From an uncultured Eubacteriales bacterium (GTDB lineage: Bacteria; Bacillota; Clostridia; Oscillospirales; CAG-272), in the NCBI GenBank assembly GCA_949878535.1, contig CATLAS010000060.1, forward strand, positions 1-6,291: a stretch of DNA of 6,291 nucleotides. Direction: 5' to 3'. Within the stretch, counting starts at the first letter, position 1; each line of letters opens with the position of its first letter. A program made the translations under genes and the position numbers. The notes under the pieces were generated by a model. That model saw only the letters and a program-made list of their open reading frames with translations. It searched no databases and was not told the DNA's origin. Below are positions 1 to 6,291 of this stretch, piece by piece.

Positions 1-2504
1 AGTTTTTCCGTAGGACTAAACAGCTTTTCTGTCTGCATCAGAGGATCAAAAGTGCCTTTCATTTCGGTTCCGTTTATCTTAAAGGTTCGGCTGCCTGCCC
101 CTCCGTTTTTGTAGGAAAGGGTCAGAGGATGCTCTTTTACAATAATATCAATTTTTGCTTTGGTGCAGGGCATTTTTGCAGGTGTTTGAATGGTGAGCCC
201 GTCCAATGAAGGTGCGATACCAAAGCCGAATTTAATCATTTCTTTTACCAAAACTGCACCGCTTCCGGTGTACCAGTCGCCCATGGAGCCGCCGTCAATT
301 TCATAGTCCGGATTTTCGCAGTAGGAGTTGGGCATGGCAAAGGTGGTCATGGTGCAGTTGTCATGGGTGATCACCATAGATTTTTCCATTTGCGTCCAAG
401 CTTTTTCCGATTCTCCCAGACAGAACAGCGCCATGATACCGAACATGCTTGCGTGCACATAGGCGCAGGAATTTTCATAGGTTCCGGGAGTTATATAGGA
501 AATTCGTCCTGCTTCCGGCAGAGCATAGGGGAAGGGAACGTCAAAGGTTTTCAAACAGTATTTGGAATCCATTGCGTACAGCGTGTCCATAATTGCAGCT
601 TTCAGCGTGGGATCCTTTTCGATCATTCCAGTGATCGCCCAGAAGGAATTGGAGGTGATGCTTCTCCGGGCTTTGCCGTCCACATCGTTCCAGGATCCAA
701 GCTTGTAGGATATTTTATCTCCCCAGCCGTGGATGATCCGGCGCTGCCCCGCGTCATTGACGTCAATTCCGTACTTCGAAAGTCCTTCTTCAATTTCTTT
801 ACTGTAAACAGCATACTCGGAAATTTTATTTTCATATCCGCCGATTTTGGTGAGAATCTTCGTCATTTCTTGCAGGTTCTGATAAAATTGCAGGGTTGCC
901 ATTACAGTAACACCGGAACCATATTTCTTGCCCGGATCTTTTGTCTTGCCCAGTCCGTCCAGTGCATCGTTCCAGTCGCCGTACAGGGCGCGCAGACAGT
1001 TTGTACCGTATTCCCGATCCAGATTTCTTGCAAGAAAGTCCATAATCCGCAGAAGATGCTCCAGCACGCTGTCCTGAATATCGCTTTTCTTTATTACATA
1101 GTTGTCCGGATGGGCAACATAGTAAGAACAGATTTCATCCAGAATGGAGTAATCATCTGTGAAGGAGAGGTATGTGTATATAGTGGAGATGATCCAAACG
1201 CCCTGGTCGATATATTCCCGCATATCCATATCAGGCAAGGTATCGGGTGTGGCAGGAACAGAGAACTGGCGGGGCGGACGGCCGTCCTCCAGAATATAAT
1301 TGAGGGCTACAACAATTTTTTCACGGCTTAATTCCGGCTGCCAGATCAGAGAGCCTTCCAACTGCTGGAATACATCCCGAATCCCGATATGCGGACCGGC
1401 GTAGTTTTTGCCAAGGGCGCAGAAGCTCGTCTGCTTTTGTACATTGCGGATGAACCGATTCAGTACAGCAGGATGCAAATCTGTGTTGCCGTTCCAATCC
1501 TCAAAGGTGATTTTCATATTATCCAAATCTCGACACTCCGCTTCTTCCCATGCCAGCAGAGCTGTGTCAATGGCGTCTGTGTCAATAGGATCGGCTGCGT
1601 GGGATTTTGCCTCGACAATATTGTGATAATAGGAAAGATCATATTCCCGGCGCACCATTTCACCGGGAGCAAGCTCCATGTGGATCATGTCGCACGCAGC
1701 AGGGATTTCAGTTGTGGTGGCTTCCTTTGCCTGCTTTTTAAAAGTACCGGTACGCAGCGCTTCTGCATTGGTCACCCCTCTGCCCCGGTAGCCTAAAAAG
1801 TCAGATTTTGCAACAGTGTAGTATGCGTCAGTTACAGTACCGCCACTGGAGCAAGTGTTGATCAGGAGGCAGTTGTCGGAGGTGCGCAGCAGGGTGGAAT
1901 TATCCGAAAGGCGGGAGCCAAATTTATTCATCCGATCCCAGAACGCTTCTGTTTCGGCAAATTGCAGGATCGCGTAATGATAGGATGCGAGATAGAAGGG
2001 AATGGTATCTTCCGTTTTGTTGATAGCAACAACGGAAAAATGAATGTGCTTTTCCTTATCTGTATGCAGGCGGACAGCATAGGTGACTTGCTCAGTGTCT
2101 GTGATATAATAGGCGCATCGAGGGGAATATACTACATAACGATTTGCCGCAAGAGGCTCGAACAGCTGTCTGCTTGCGCCAAGCAGAGAAATTGGATAAA
2201 AGTCTCCGCTGTCCATAGGAATGCCCGCAAAGAAATTTACGGAAGGATCCTCGGAAAAATGGACAGTTTGAAAAATATTGAAGGTGGATTCGCATGCTTC
2301 AATATATCCGGAGGAGCGTGCCCATACAACCAGTCCGTCCGCATCGTAGGGATAGCGGGATTCTCCTTCTTCCCGGGGATAGCATACGATATCCCTCTCC
2401 CCCAGATAGTAGGTGTTTTGGGGGAGCTTTTTATCCGGAGAGGGGTTCTGTTCCAATTCCCGAATCTGGGATAAAATAGATTCAATTTTTTGTCTAAGTG
2501 TCAT
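1..2504 (-). CDS. GH94-family glycoside phosphorylase-like protein, 3' end cut by window edge
   Basis: An uninterrupted minus-strand frame gives 834 residues and continues past the left edge. GH94 enzymes reversibly phosphorolyse beta-linked di- or oligosaccharides to a sugar 1-phosphate plus a shorter sugar, normally in the cytosol; no signal peptide is visible. Family-like landmarks appear in order: an N-terminal beta-sandwich-like region (about 30-290); GIRDVFQ at 374-380, matching the RDxxQ motif; YGDWNDALD at 508-516, the DWND motif that carries the general-acid Asp; ENSCAYVHAS at 677-686, with H684 as a likely phosphate ligand; and DWYTGSG at 743-749, corresponding to the phosphate-binding TG of GH94. 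A C-terminal beta domain begins near 765 and is incomplete. Cellobiose and chitobiose phosphorylases are about 800 residues, so this is a longer subgroup; the substrate cannot be told. The start is uncertain: AAAGG lies 13 bases before the ATG and 4 bases before an in-frame TTG at 2513. Related clan families such as GH149 remain possible. Confidence 0.85.
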   Translation of the reverse strand, partial: MTLRQKIESILSQIRELEQNPSPDKKLPQNTYYLGERDIVCYPREEGESRYPYDADGLVVWARSSGYIEACESTFNIFQTVHFSEDPSVNFFAGIPMDSGDFYPISLLGASRQLFEPLAANRYVVYSPRCAYYITDTEQVTYAVRLHTDKEKHIHFSVVAINKTEDTIPFYLASYHYAILQFAETEAFWDRMNKFGSRLSDNSTLLRTSDNCLLINTCSSGGTVTDAYYTVAKSDFLGYRGRGVTNAEALRTGTFKKQAKEATTTEIPAACDMIHMELAPGEMVRREYDLSYYHNIVEAKSHAADPIDTDAIDTALLAWEEAECRDLDNMKITFEDWNGNTDLHPAVLNRFIRNVQKQTSFCALGKNYAGPHIGIRDVFQQLEGSLIWQPELSREKIVVALNYILEDGRPPRQFSVPATPDTLPDMDMREYIDQGVWIISTIYTYLSFTDDYSILDEICSYYVAHPDNYVIKKSDIQDSVLEHLLRIMDFLARNLDREYGTNCLRALYGDWNDALDGLGKTKDPGKKYGSGVTVMATLQFYQNLQEMTKILTKIGGYENKISEYAVYSKEIEEGLSKYGIDVNDAGQRRIIHGWGDKISYKLGSWNDVDGKARRSITSNSFWAITGMIEKDPTLKAAIMDTLYAMDSKYCLKTFDVPFPYALPEAGRISYITPGTYENSCAYVHASMFGIMALFCLGESEKAWTQMEKSMVITHDNCTMTTFAMPNSYCENPDYEIDGGSMGDWYTGSGAVLVKEMIKFGFGIAPSLDGLTIQTPAKMPCTKAKIDIIVKEHPLTLSYKNGGAGSRTFKINGTEMKGTFDPLMQTEKLFSPTEK

Positions 2505-2541
2505 CTTTAACAATATACCTTTCAGAAAATCATATAATTTC

Positions 2542-2570
2542 ATTTTACCATAGAAGTTTTCTGTTCGCAA
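2542..2570 (-). promoter_or_regulatory. Predicted sigma-A-type promoter of the GH94-like gene
   Basis: On the minus strand, TTGCGA (2565-2570, -35, 4 of 6 consensus bases) is followed after exactly 17 bases by TAAAAT (2542-2547, -10, 5 of 6). The -10 is preceded by TGG, giving an extended -10. Transcription would begin near 2535, leaving a leader of about 30 bases before the ATG. No operator palindrome of convincing length is visible. Confidence 0.6.
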
Positions 2571-2579
2571 GACGGGTAC

Positions 2580-2608
2580 TTGATTTTTTATCAGTCATTC
2601 TGTAAAAT
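2580..2608 (+). promoter_or_regulatory. Predicted sigma-A-type promoter of nnr
   Basis: TTGATT (2580-2585, -35, 4 of 6 consensus bases) and TAAAAT (2603-2608, -10, 5 of 6) are separated by 17 bases. Transcription would start near 2615, about 28 bases before the nnr ATG. The -35 lies only 9 bases from the -35 of the divergent promoter, so the two polymerase footprints would overlap. Confidence 0.6.
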
Positions 2609-2642
2609 AAAATAAATTCAAACGGAAAATTGAGGAAACAAT

Positions 2643-4142
2643 ATGAAACGGATATTAAGTGGGATACAAATGAAGCAATGTGACATGGCGCAAATAAGCG
2701 TGGGAACACCTTCCTACATATTGATGGAACGGGCGGCGCAGGCAATAACAGATGAGATATACCGTCTTGGATGGGAAAATAAGAAGATATTGGCAGTTTG
2801 CGGAGCGGGAAACAACGGCGGCGACGGCTTGATCGCAGCGCGCTTGCTACACTTGGATGGGGCAGATGTGAGCGTATACTTTGCAGGAGAGATTGCACGG
2901 TGTACGCCTGAAACAAAACAGGCGTATACGGATGCTGTGGAGTCCGGAGTGCCTTTTATAGGGGAACCGGTATGGGAATCCTATGGCTTAATTCTTGACG
3001 CACTGTTTGGAATCGGACTGTCTCGTGCACCGGAAGGAGTGTTTGAACAGGTGATTCGGAAGATCAACCACTCCAGTGCGAAGGTGCTTTCTGTGGATAT
3101 TCCCTCCGGGATAGACGCTGACACAGGAGATATGCCAGGCGTGGCAGTGCAGGCTGATGTTACGGTGTCTATGGCTGCATACAAGAGGGGACATGTGCTG
3201 GGAGACGGTGTTGGACACAGCGGAAAAGTGATTTGTGTGGATATCGGCATTGGTACGGATTTGTTTGATACAGCAGAGGGACAGGAATTTCCTGCGTATG
3301 TAATTGAGGAGAGGGAGCTGTCCTTGATCCCGAAAAGAAAAAAAGATGCAAACAAAGGCACCTTCGGGCGTGTTTTGGTAATTGGAGGATCCAGAGGCAT
3401 GTGCGGCGCAGCATTTTTGTGTGCAAAAGCGGCATATCGAAGCGGGGCGGGACTGGTGGAGATCTTCACATGTGAAGAAAACCGGCAGCCTTTGCAGATT
3501 TTGCTTCCTGAAGCTATTGTAACTGCATATACCGACGATGTGCCGGAGCCCTCTCTTTTGGCATCGGCTTTGGCGCGGGCAAGCATCGTTGTGATTGGCC
3601 CTGGACTTGGACAGGGGAGTGCCGCAAGAATGCTGGTGCGGGAGACTTTCCGCAAAGTACAGGTGCCGCTGATCTGTGATGCAGACGCGCTGAATGTGTG
3701 TGCGAGAGAATCTCTCGCATATCCCAGTGATGTGCCTGTGATTGTGACGCCTCATCCTGGTGAATTTTCCAGAATGACTGGGCAGAGCATAGAAGCCATT
3801 GCGGCGGACCCCCAGGTCAGTGCGGTACACTATGCCCATGAAAATGGAGTGGTTTGCGTATTGAAATTTGCACGCACGGTGATAACGGACGGAAACGCAT
3901 TGTTTGTAAACATGAGCGGTAGCCCGGCTCTCTCCAAAGGAGGCAGCGGCGATGTTTTGTGCGGTATGATTGCCGGCATGCTGTGCAGCGGACTGTCTCC
4001 TGTGGGAGCTGCTTCTATCGGTGTTTATATCCACGGCAAAGCCGGAGAAGAGGCGGAAGCTGTATACGGCGAATATTCTCCGCTGGCATCGGAAGTGTGT
4101 GACAGGATTGCAAATGTGTTAAAGTGTGCTCATCAGGAATAA
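2643..4142 (+). CDS. nnr: Bifunctional NAD(P)H-hydrate epimerase / ADP-dependent NAD(P)H-hydrate dehydratase
   Basis: This cytosolic metabolite-repair enzyme of 499 residues restores NADH and NADPH damaged by hydration. The N-terminal YjeF_N domain (about 1-215) interconverts the R and S hydrates. The C-terminal YjeF_C, ribokinase-like domain (about 225-497) dehydrates the S form using ADP in bacteria. Epimerase signs are GAGNNGGDG at 54-62, DALFGIGL at 119-126 and VDIPSGIDADTG at 151-162. Dehydratase signs are KGTFGRVLVIGGS at 238-250, GPGLG at 319-323, DADALN at 346-351, TPHPGEF at 369-375 and KGGSGDVLCG at 432-441, with D437 as the expected catalytic Asp. Length and domain order match the usual fusion, and no key motif is missing. 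The ATG follows GAGG (2632-2635) at 7 bases. The gene has its own promoter, is divergent from the GH94-like gene, and its last 10 bases overlap the end of the convergent capA-like gene. Confidence 0.97.
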   Translation: MKRILSGIQMKQCDMAQISVGTPSYILMERAAQAITDEIYRLGWENKKILAVCGAGNNGGDGLIAARLLHLDGADVSVYFAGEIARCTPETKQAYTDAVESGVPFIGEPVWESYGLILDALFGIGLSRAPEGVFEQVIRKINHSSAKVLSVDIPSGIDADTGDMPGVAVQADVTVSMAAYKRGHVLGDGVGHSGKVICVDIGIGTDLFDTAEGQEFPAYVIEERELSLIPKRKKDANKGTFGRVLVIGGSRGMCGAAFLCAKAAYRSGAGLVEIFTCEENRQPLQILLPEAIVTAYTDDVPEPSLLASALARASIVVIGPGLGQGSAARMLVRETFRKVQVPLICDADALNVCARESLAYPSDVPVIVTPHPGEFSRMTGQSIEAIAADPQVSAVHYAHENGVVCVLKFARTVITDGNALFVNMSGSPALSKGGSGDVLCGMIAGMLCSGLSPVGAASIGVYIHGKAGEEAEAVYGEYSPLASEVCDRIANVLKCAHQE

Positions 4143-5296
4143 AGTGCGCCGAACACCTGTCGGCATAGATTTTGACAATATGCAAGAGAAAAATCTGGAT
4201 CGCTTGCACAAATTTCATTTTCACCGGCAAGCTGCTGTGTATAATCGACAAGTTTATAGGTTGTAATCTGCCCTGCGCCTGTACGCACATGGGAAACCAG
4301 CGGCAGCACACCATAGTCGGAGATATACGCCTTTCCGTCTTTATCCATTGCAACTGTGACTTGCGCCATTGCACCGACCATGCGGTTGGCGATGCCTTTG
4401 CCGGTCTCGGCAGTGGCGTTGATAAAATTGCCGAGAGAATAATATACCAGCATGTTTCTGTTTTCACCGGTAATCATTTCTATCGGTTCGATTACATGGG
4501 GGTGGGTTCCGATTACCAGATCTACCCCGCATTCGTAGAAAATTTGCGTCCACTTTTTCTGATATGCGTCCGGTTCAAGTACATATTCTGTTCCCCAATG
4601 CGGGGTGACAATAACAAAATCCGCAGCTTCTTTTGCGCGGGCGATATCTGTGCGGACACGGTTTTCCTCCAGGAGATTTACTGCATAGGGCATGCCTGCC
4701 GGCAGAGGAATTCCATTTGTGCCGTAGGTATAATTCAGAAGAGCAATTTTGATGCCGTTTTCTTCCCGGATATATATGGTATCCCGGGCGGCAGCGCTGT
4801 CATATATGCCTAAAATTGCGAGATCGGGGTGGCTTCGACGCCAGAAATCCAGACAACTGCGCAGCCCAGGCTCTTTTTTATCCAGCGCATGATTGGTAGC
4901 GTGGAGTATAACGTCAAATCCGGCAGATGCGAGAGAATCTCCCACTTCAAATGCTCCGTTAAAGCAGGGATATCCGGAAAGCCCCAGTTCCCGTCCACCT
5001 AAAATTACTTCTTGATTAACAAGGGCAATGTCTGCACCTGCTATTTCATCTTGTACATTTTGAAACAAATGATCATACCGATAGGAGCCGTCTTCCATAC
5101 GACCGCTGTCCGACACTTTTTCATGGAGGAGCACGTCTCCAACCATAGCTATGGTCACGCTGGGTGGGGTAGGCGCTTCGGTTTCAGGTGCTGTTGTTTC
5201 GACTGGTGCTTGCGTTTGGGAAGGCGCGGCGTCAGGTTCGGATGCGCATCCAGTGAGCAGCAGGAACAGCATACTCCAGATAAGGAATTTTTTCAC
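4133..5296 (-). CDS. CapA-family (PGA_cap) metallophosphoesterase-like lipoprotein
   Basis: The 387-residue product starts with a lipoprotein signal peptide: MKK, a hydrophobic stretch (4-14) and lipobox LLTGC with Cys17 as the lipidated residue. A Pro/Thr/Glu/Ala-rich linker (about 18-45) would tether the domain outside the membrane. The rest is a CapA/PgsA-type domain (about 46-350) of the calcineurin-like metallophosphoesterase fold. Putative metal or active-site motifs are MVGDVLLH at 51-58, NQE at 94-96, ATNHALD at 133-139, TPHWGTE at 231-237, GTHPHV at 263-268 and YSLGNF at 286-291. CapA proteins are linked to poly-gamma-glutamate capsule export, but many stand-alone members in Clostridia have no proven role, and no capB or capC lies here. 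The start is GTG, chosen because it opens the signal peptide; AAAGG (5308-5312) lies 11 bases upstream, a loose spacing. The stop overlaps the end of nnr. Confidence 0.9.
   Translation of the reverse strand: MKKFLIWSMLFLLLTGCASEPDAAPSQTQAPVETTAPETEAPTPPSVTIAMVGDVLLHEKVSDSGRMEDGSYRYDHLFQNVQDEIAGADIALVNQEVILGGRELGLSGYPCFNGAFEVGDSLASAGFDVILHATNHALDKKEPGLRSCLDFWRRSHPDLAILGIYDSAAARDTIYIREENGIKIALLNYTYGTNGIPLPAGMPYAVNLLEENRVRTDIARAKEAADFVIVTPHWGTEYVLEPDAYQKKWTQIFYECGVDLVIGTHPHVIEPIEMITGENRNMLVYYSLGNFINATAETGKGIANRMVGAMAQVTVAMDKDGKAYISDYGVLPLVSHVRTGAGQITTYKLVDYTQQLAGENEICASDPDFSLAYCQNLCRQVFGALYS
4147..4164 (+). terminator. Weak candidate terminator hairpin just after nnr, inside the opposite gene
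   Basis: Five bases after the nnr stop, GCCGA (4148-4152) and TCGGC (4160-4164) form a 5-bp stem with a 7-base loop. Only a poor T-rich stretch follows (ATTTT near 4169-4173). It lies within the last codons of the convergent capA-like gene, so coding constraint alone could explain the sequence. It is listed because no other nnr terminator is visible. Confidence 0.22.
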
Positions 5297-5316
5297 GACG
5301 GAATCTGCCTTTCTTT

Positions 5317-5347
5317 ATTATGCGGCGGTTTATTTTCTTTATGACAA
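5317..5347 (-). promoter_or_regulatory. Possible promoter of the capA-like gene
   Basis: On the minus strand, TTGTCA (5342-5347, 5 of 6 for -35) and CATAAT (5317-5322, 5 of 6 for -10) are separated by 19 bases, longer than the optimal 17. Transcription would start just before the AAAGG ribosome binding site, giving a leader of about 15-20 bases. The -35 overlaps the T-run of the upstream gene's terminator by two bases. The alternative is read-through from the isomerase gene. Confidence 0.35.
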
Positions 5348-5389
5348 AAAAGACGCCCTATGGAAACTGTCAAATCCATGGGCGTCTTT
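5346..5389 (-). terminator. Intrinsic terminator of the isomerase-like gene
   Basis: An inverted repeat pairs 5375-5389 with 5349-5364: AAAGACGCCC plus ATGGA on each side, with one bulged base and a 10-base loop. On the minus strand the GC-rich stem runs into six T (5346-5351). It begins 9 bases after the isomerase stop codon, in the right orientation and position to end that transcript. A-tracts lie on both sides of the stem, but the downstream T-run is clear only on the minus strand. Confidence 0.88.
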
Positions 5390-5398
5390 CATATATGC

Positions 5399-6226
5399 TT
5401 ACCAATTCAGCGATTTCAAATACTCAATACCTGCCTGGGCGCATTCCATCTGATCCATGCCCAGAGAGGGACTGTCCTGCTCCACAATGATCCACTGAGC
5501 GCCTGCATCCTTTGCAGCCTCCAGAATAGAAGGAACATTCAGCATGCCCTTTCCAGCGGGACGGAATTCCATTTTTGATTCGCCCTCTTCCGCTTCCGTC
5601 TCAGGCAGACCGATCAGCGCGTACATATGTTCCGGCTTTTTGCCGTTCATGTAGAAATCTTTCAGATGCACGCAGGGGCAGCGACCAGCAAATTTACGAA
5701 TGTATGCAGCTGGATCCTCTCCGGAAACTGTTACCCAGCAGGTGTCAAGCTCTGCCTGCAGTTCTGCGGGAGTCAGGTGATCGAACTGATATTCCAGCTT
5801 GTATTGCCCATTGATTTTTTCAAATTCAAATTCGTGATTATGATATAGCATTTGGATGCCCCGCGCCTGCGCTTCTTTTCCGATCCGACGCATATTTTCC
5901 AGAACGGTTTCATAGTCCGCATCGCCCGGGCGGTGTCCTTCTACCATGTAAGGATAAGCGATATATTTCGTTCCCAGCGTTTCATAAAGGGAAAGCTGAT
6001 TTTCAAGATCCGTTGTAAGCATGTTGTAGGATACATGGGCGCTGATAACCTTCAGTCCCAATCCGTCGCACAGGGCGCGGAAATCCTGTGGATCCATGCC
6101 GTATGAACCGCCGCAGGGTTCTATTCCGTCATATCCCATTGCAGCGATTTGCCGCAGGGTTTCTTTTGCGTCTTTTTCCATAAAATCTCTGACGCCGTAC
6201 AGTTGAATTGCAATTGGCAGAGCCAT
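5399..6226 (-). CDS. Sugar phosphate isomerase/epimerase-like TIM-barrel protein (AP_endonuc_2 / IolE-like)
   Basis: The predicted cytosolic protein has 275 residues and a xylose-isomerase-like TIM barrel (COG1082 type). These are metal-dependent enzymes that isomerise, epimerise or dehydrate sugars and cyclitols; the substrate here is not recognisable. Barrel landmarks are IAIQLYGVRD at 5-14, GYDGIEPCG at 31-39, ISAHVS at 61-66, YHNHEFEF at 128-135, ELDTCWV at 159-165, VHLKDF at 186-191 and IIVEQD at 246-251. Likely metal ligands are E132, D161, H187 and E249, from the family pattern. The open frame extends 12 codons upstream to an ATG at 6262, but I chose the ATG at 6226 because a perfect AGGAGG (6234-6239) sits 7 bases before it and the barrel begins immediately after it. 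The longer start lies almost on the predicted transcription start. A strong terminator follows, so the gene appears to end its transcript. Confidence 0.9.
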   Translation of the reverse strand: MALPIAIQLYGVRDFMEKDAKETLRQIAAMGYDGIEPCGGSYGMDPQDFRALCDGLGLKVISAHVSYNMLTTDLENQLSLYETLGTKYIAYPYMVEGHRPGDADYETVLENMRRIGKEAQARGIQMLYHNHEFEFEKINGQYKLEYQFDHLTPAELQAELDTCWVTVSGEDPAAYIRKFAGRCPCVHLKDFYMNGKKPEHMYALIGLPETEAEEGESKMEFRPAGKGMLNVPSILEAAKDAGAQWIIVEQDSPSLGMDQMECAQAGIEYLKSLNW

Positions 6227-6233
6227 TGGAGTG

Positions 6234-6239
6234 CCTCCT
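6234..6239 (-). promoter_or_regulatory. Strong ribosome binding site that sets the isomerase start
   Basis: AGGAGG on the minus strand lies 7 bases upstream of the ATG at 6226. It falls inside the 12-codon upstream extension of the frame, which argues that the extension is untranslated leader. Confidence 0.85.
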
Positions 6240-6265
6240 GAGATATCAAAAAATAAATTCATTTT

Positions 6266-6271
6266 ATTATA
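6266..6271 (-). promoter_or_regulatory. Predicted -10 box of the isomerase promoter
   Basis: A perfect TATAAT occurs on the minus strand 39 bases before the chosen ATG and 27 bases before its ribosome binding site. A -35 at the usual spacing would fall at about 6289-6294, mostly beyond the window, so only half of the promoter can be judged. Transcription would begin near 6259. Confidence 0.5.
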
Positions 6272-6291
6272 TATGCTTCGCCTGCCGAAAG

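Noticed and set aside
363..1331. Plus-strand open frame of 322 codons inside the GH94-like region
   Set aside because: It is antisense to a continuous 834-residue frame with recognisable GH94 motifs. Its translation is rich in Cys, His, Phe and Ile without domain pattern, and no good ribosome binding site is seen.
1389..1796. Plus-strand open frame of 135 codons
   Set aside because: It is a shadow of the GH94-like gene on the opposite strand, with no family resemblance.
1962..2474. Plus-strand open frame of 170 codons
   Set aside because: It lies wholly within the start region of the GH94-like gene on the other strand. The opposite reading is clearly the protein-like one.
2551..2562. Small imperfect palindrome AGAA-N3-TTCT in the divergent promoter region, considered as an operator
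   Set aside because: Four-base arms in AT-rich DNA are expected by chance, and no regulator gene is adjacent to support it.
2988..4034. Minus-strand open frame of 348 codons opposite nnr
   Set aside because: It is long, but the translation is rich in His, Arg, Ser and Cys with no domain, and every nnr motif is intact on the plus strand. It is an antisense artefact.
4172..4813. Plus-strand open frame of 213 codons opposite the capA-like gene
   Set aside because: It is antisense to a frame with a lipobox and CapA motifs; the composition is not protein-like and there is no plausible start context.
5391..5400. Ten-base match ATATATGCTT shared with 6269-6278, considered as a repeat or attachment site flanking the isomerase gene
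   Set aside because: It is short and AT-rich, one copy lies at a promoter -10 and the other beside a terminator stem, and no integrase or mobile gene is present. Chance is the simplest explanation.

Overview
The window reads as chromosomal DNA from a low-to-mid-GC Gram-positive bacterium, most plausibly a gut-type Clostridia (Lachnospiraceae/Oscillospiraceae-like). This is inferred from strong AGGAGG/GAGG ribosome binding sites, sigma-A-like promoters, a lipoprotein with a short signal peptide, and a GH94-type sugar phosphorylase. No base-level marker fixes the taxon. Nearly all of the sequence is protein-coding. I see no rRNA, tRNA, CRISPR array, insertion sequence or phage gene.

Layout, left to right: (1) positions 1-2504, minus strand, a large GH94-family glycoside phosphorylase-like gene whose 3' end runs off the left edge; (2) a 138-bp divergent intergenic region (2505-2642) with two well-formed back-to-back promoters; (3) 2643-4142, plus strand, a complete bifunctional NAD(P)HX epimerase/dehydratase (nnr); (4) 4133-5296, minus strand, a CapA-like metallophosphoesterase lipoprotein that meets nnr tail to tail with a 10-bp overlap; (5) a 102-bp spacer holding an intrinsic terminator and a possible promoter; (6) 5399-6226, minus strand, a sugar phosphate isomerase/epimerase-like TIM-barrel protein; its start is best placed 12 codons inside the longest open frame, because a perfect AGGAGG and a TATAAT box lie just upstream.

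Two of the four genes (the GH94 protein and the TIM-barrel protein) look like carbohydrate metabolism. nnr is metabolite-repair housekeeping, and the CapA-like protein is an envelope lipoprotein of uncertain role. Terminators and separate promoters suggest mostly single-gene transcription units, so the neighbours need not share a pathway. I find no evidence of a new multigene system. The most useful points are the edge-truncated GH94 gene of unknown specificity, the compact divergent promoter, the overlapping convergent gene ends and the corrected isomerase start.
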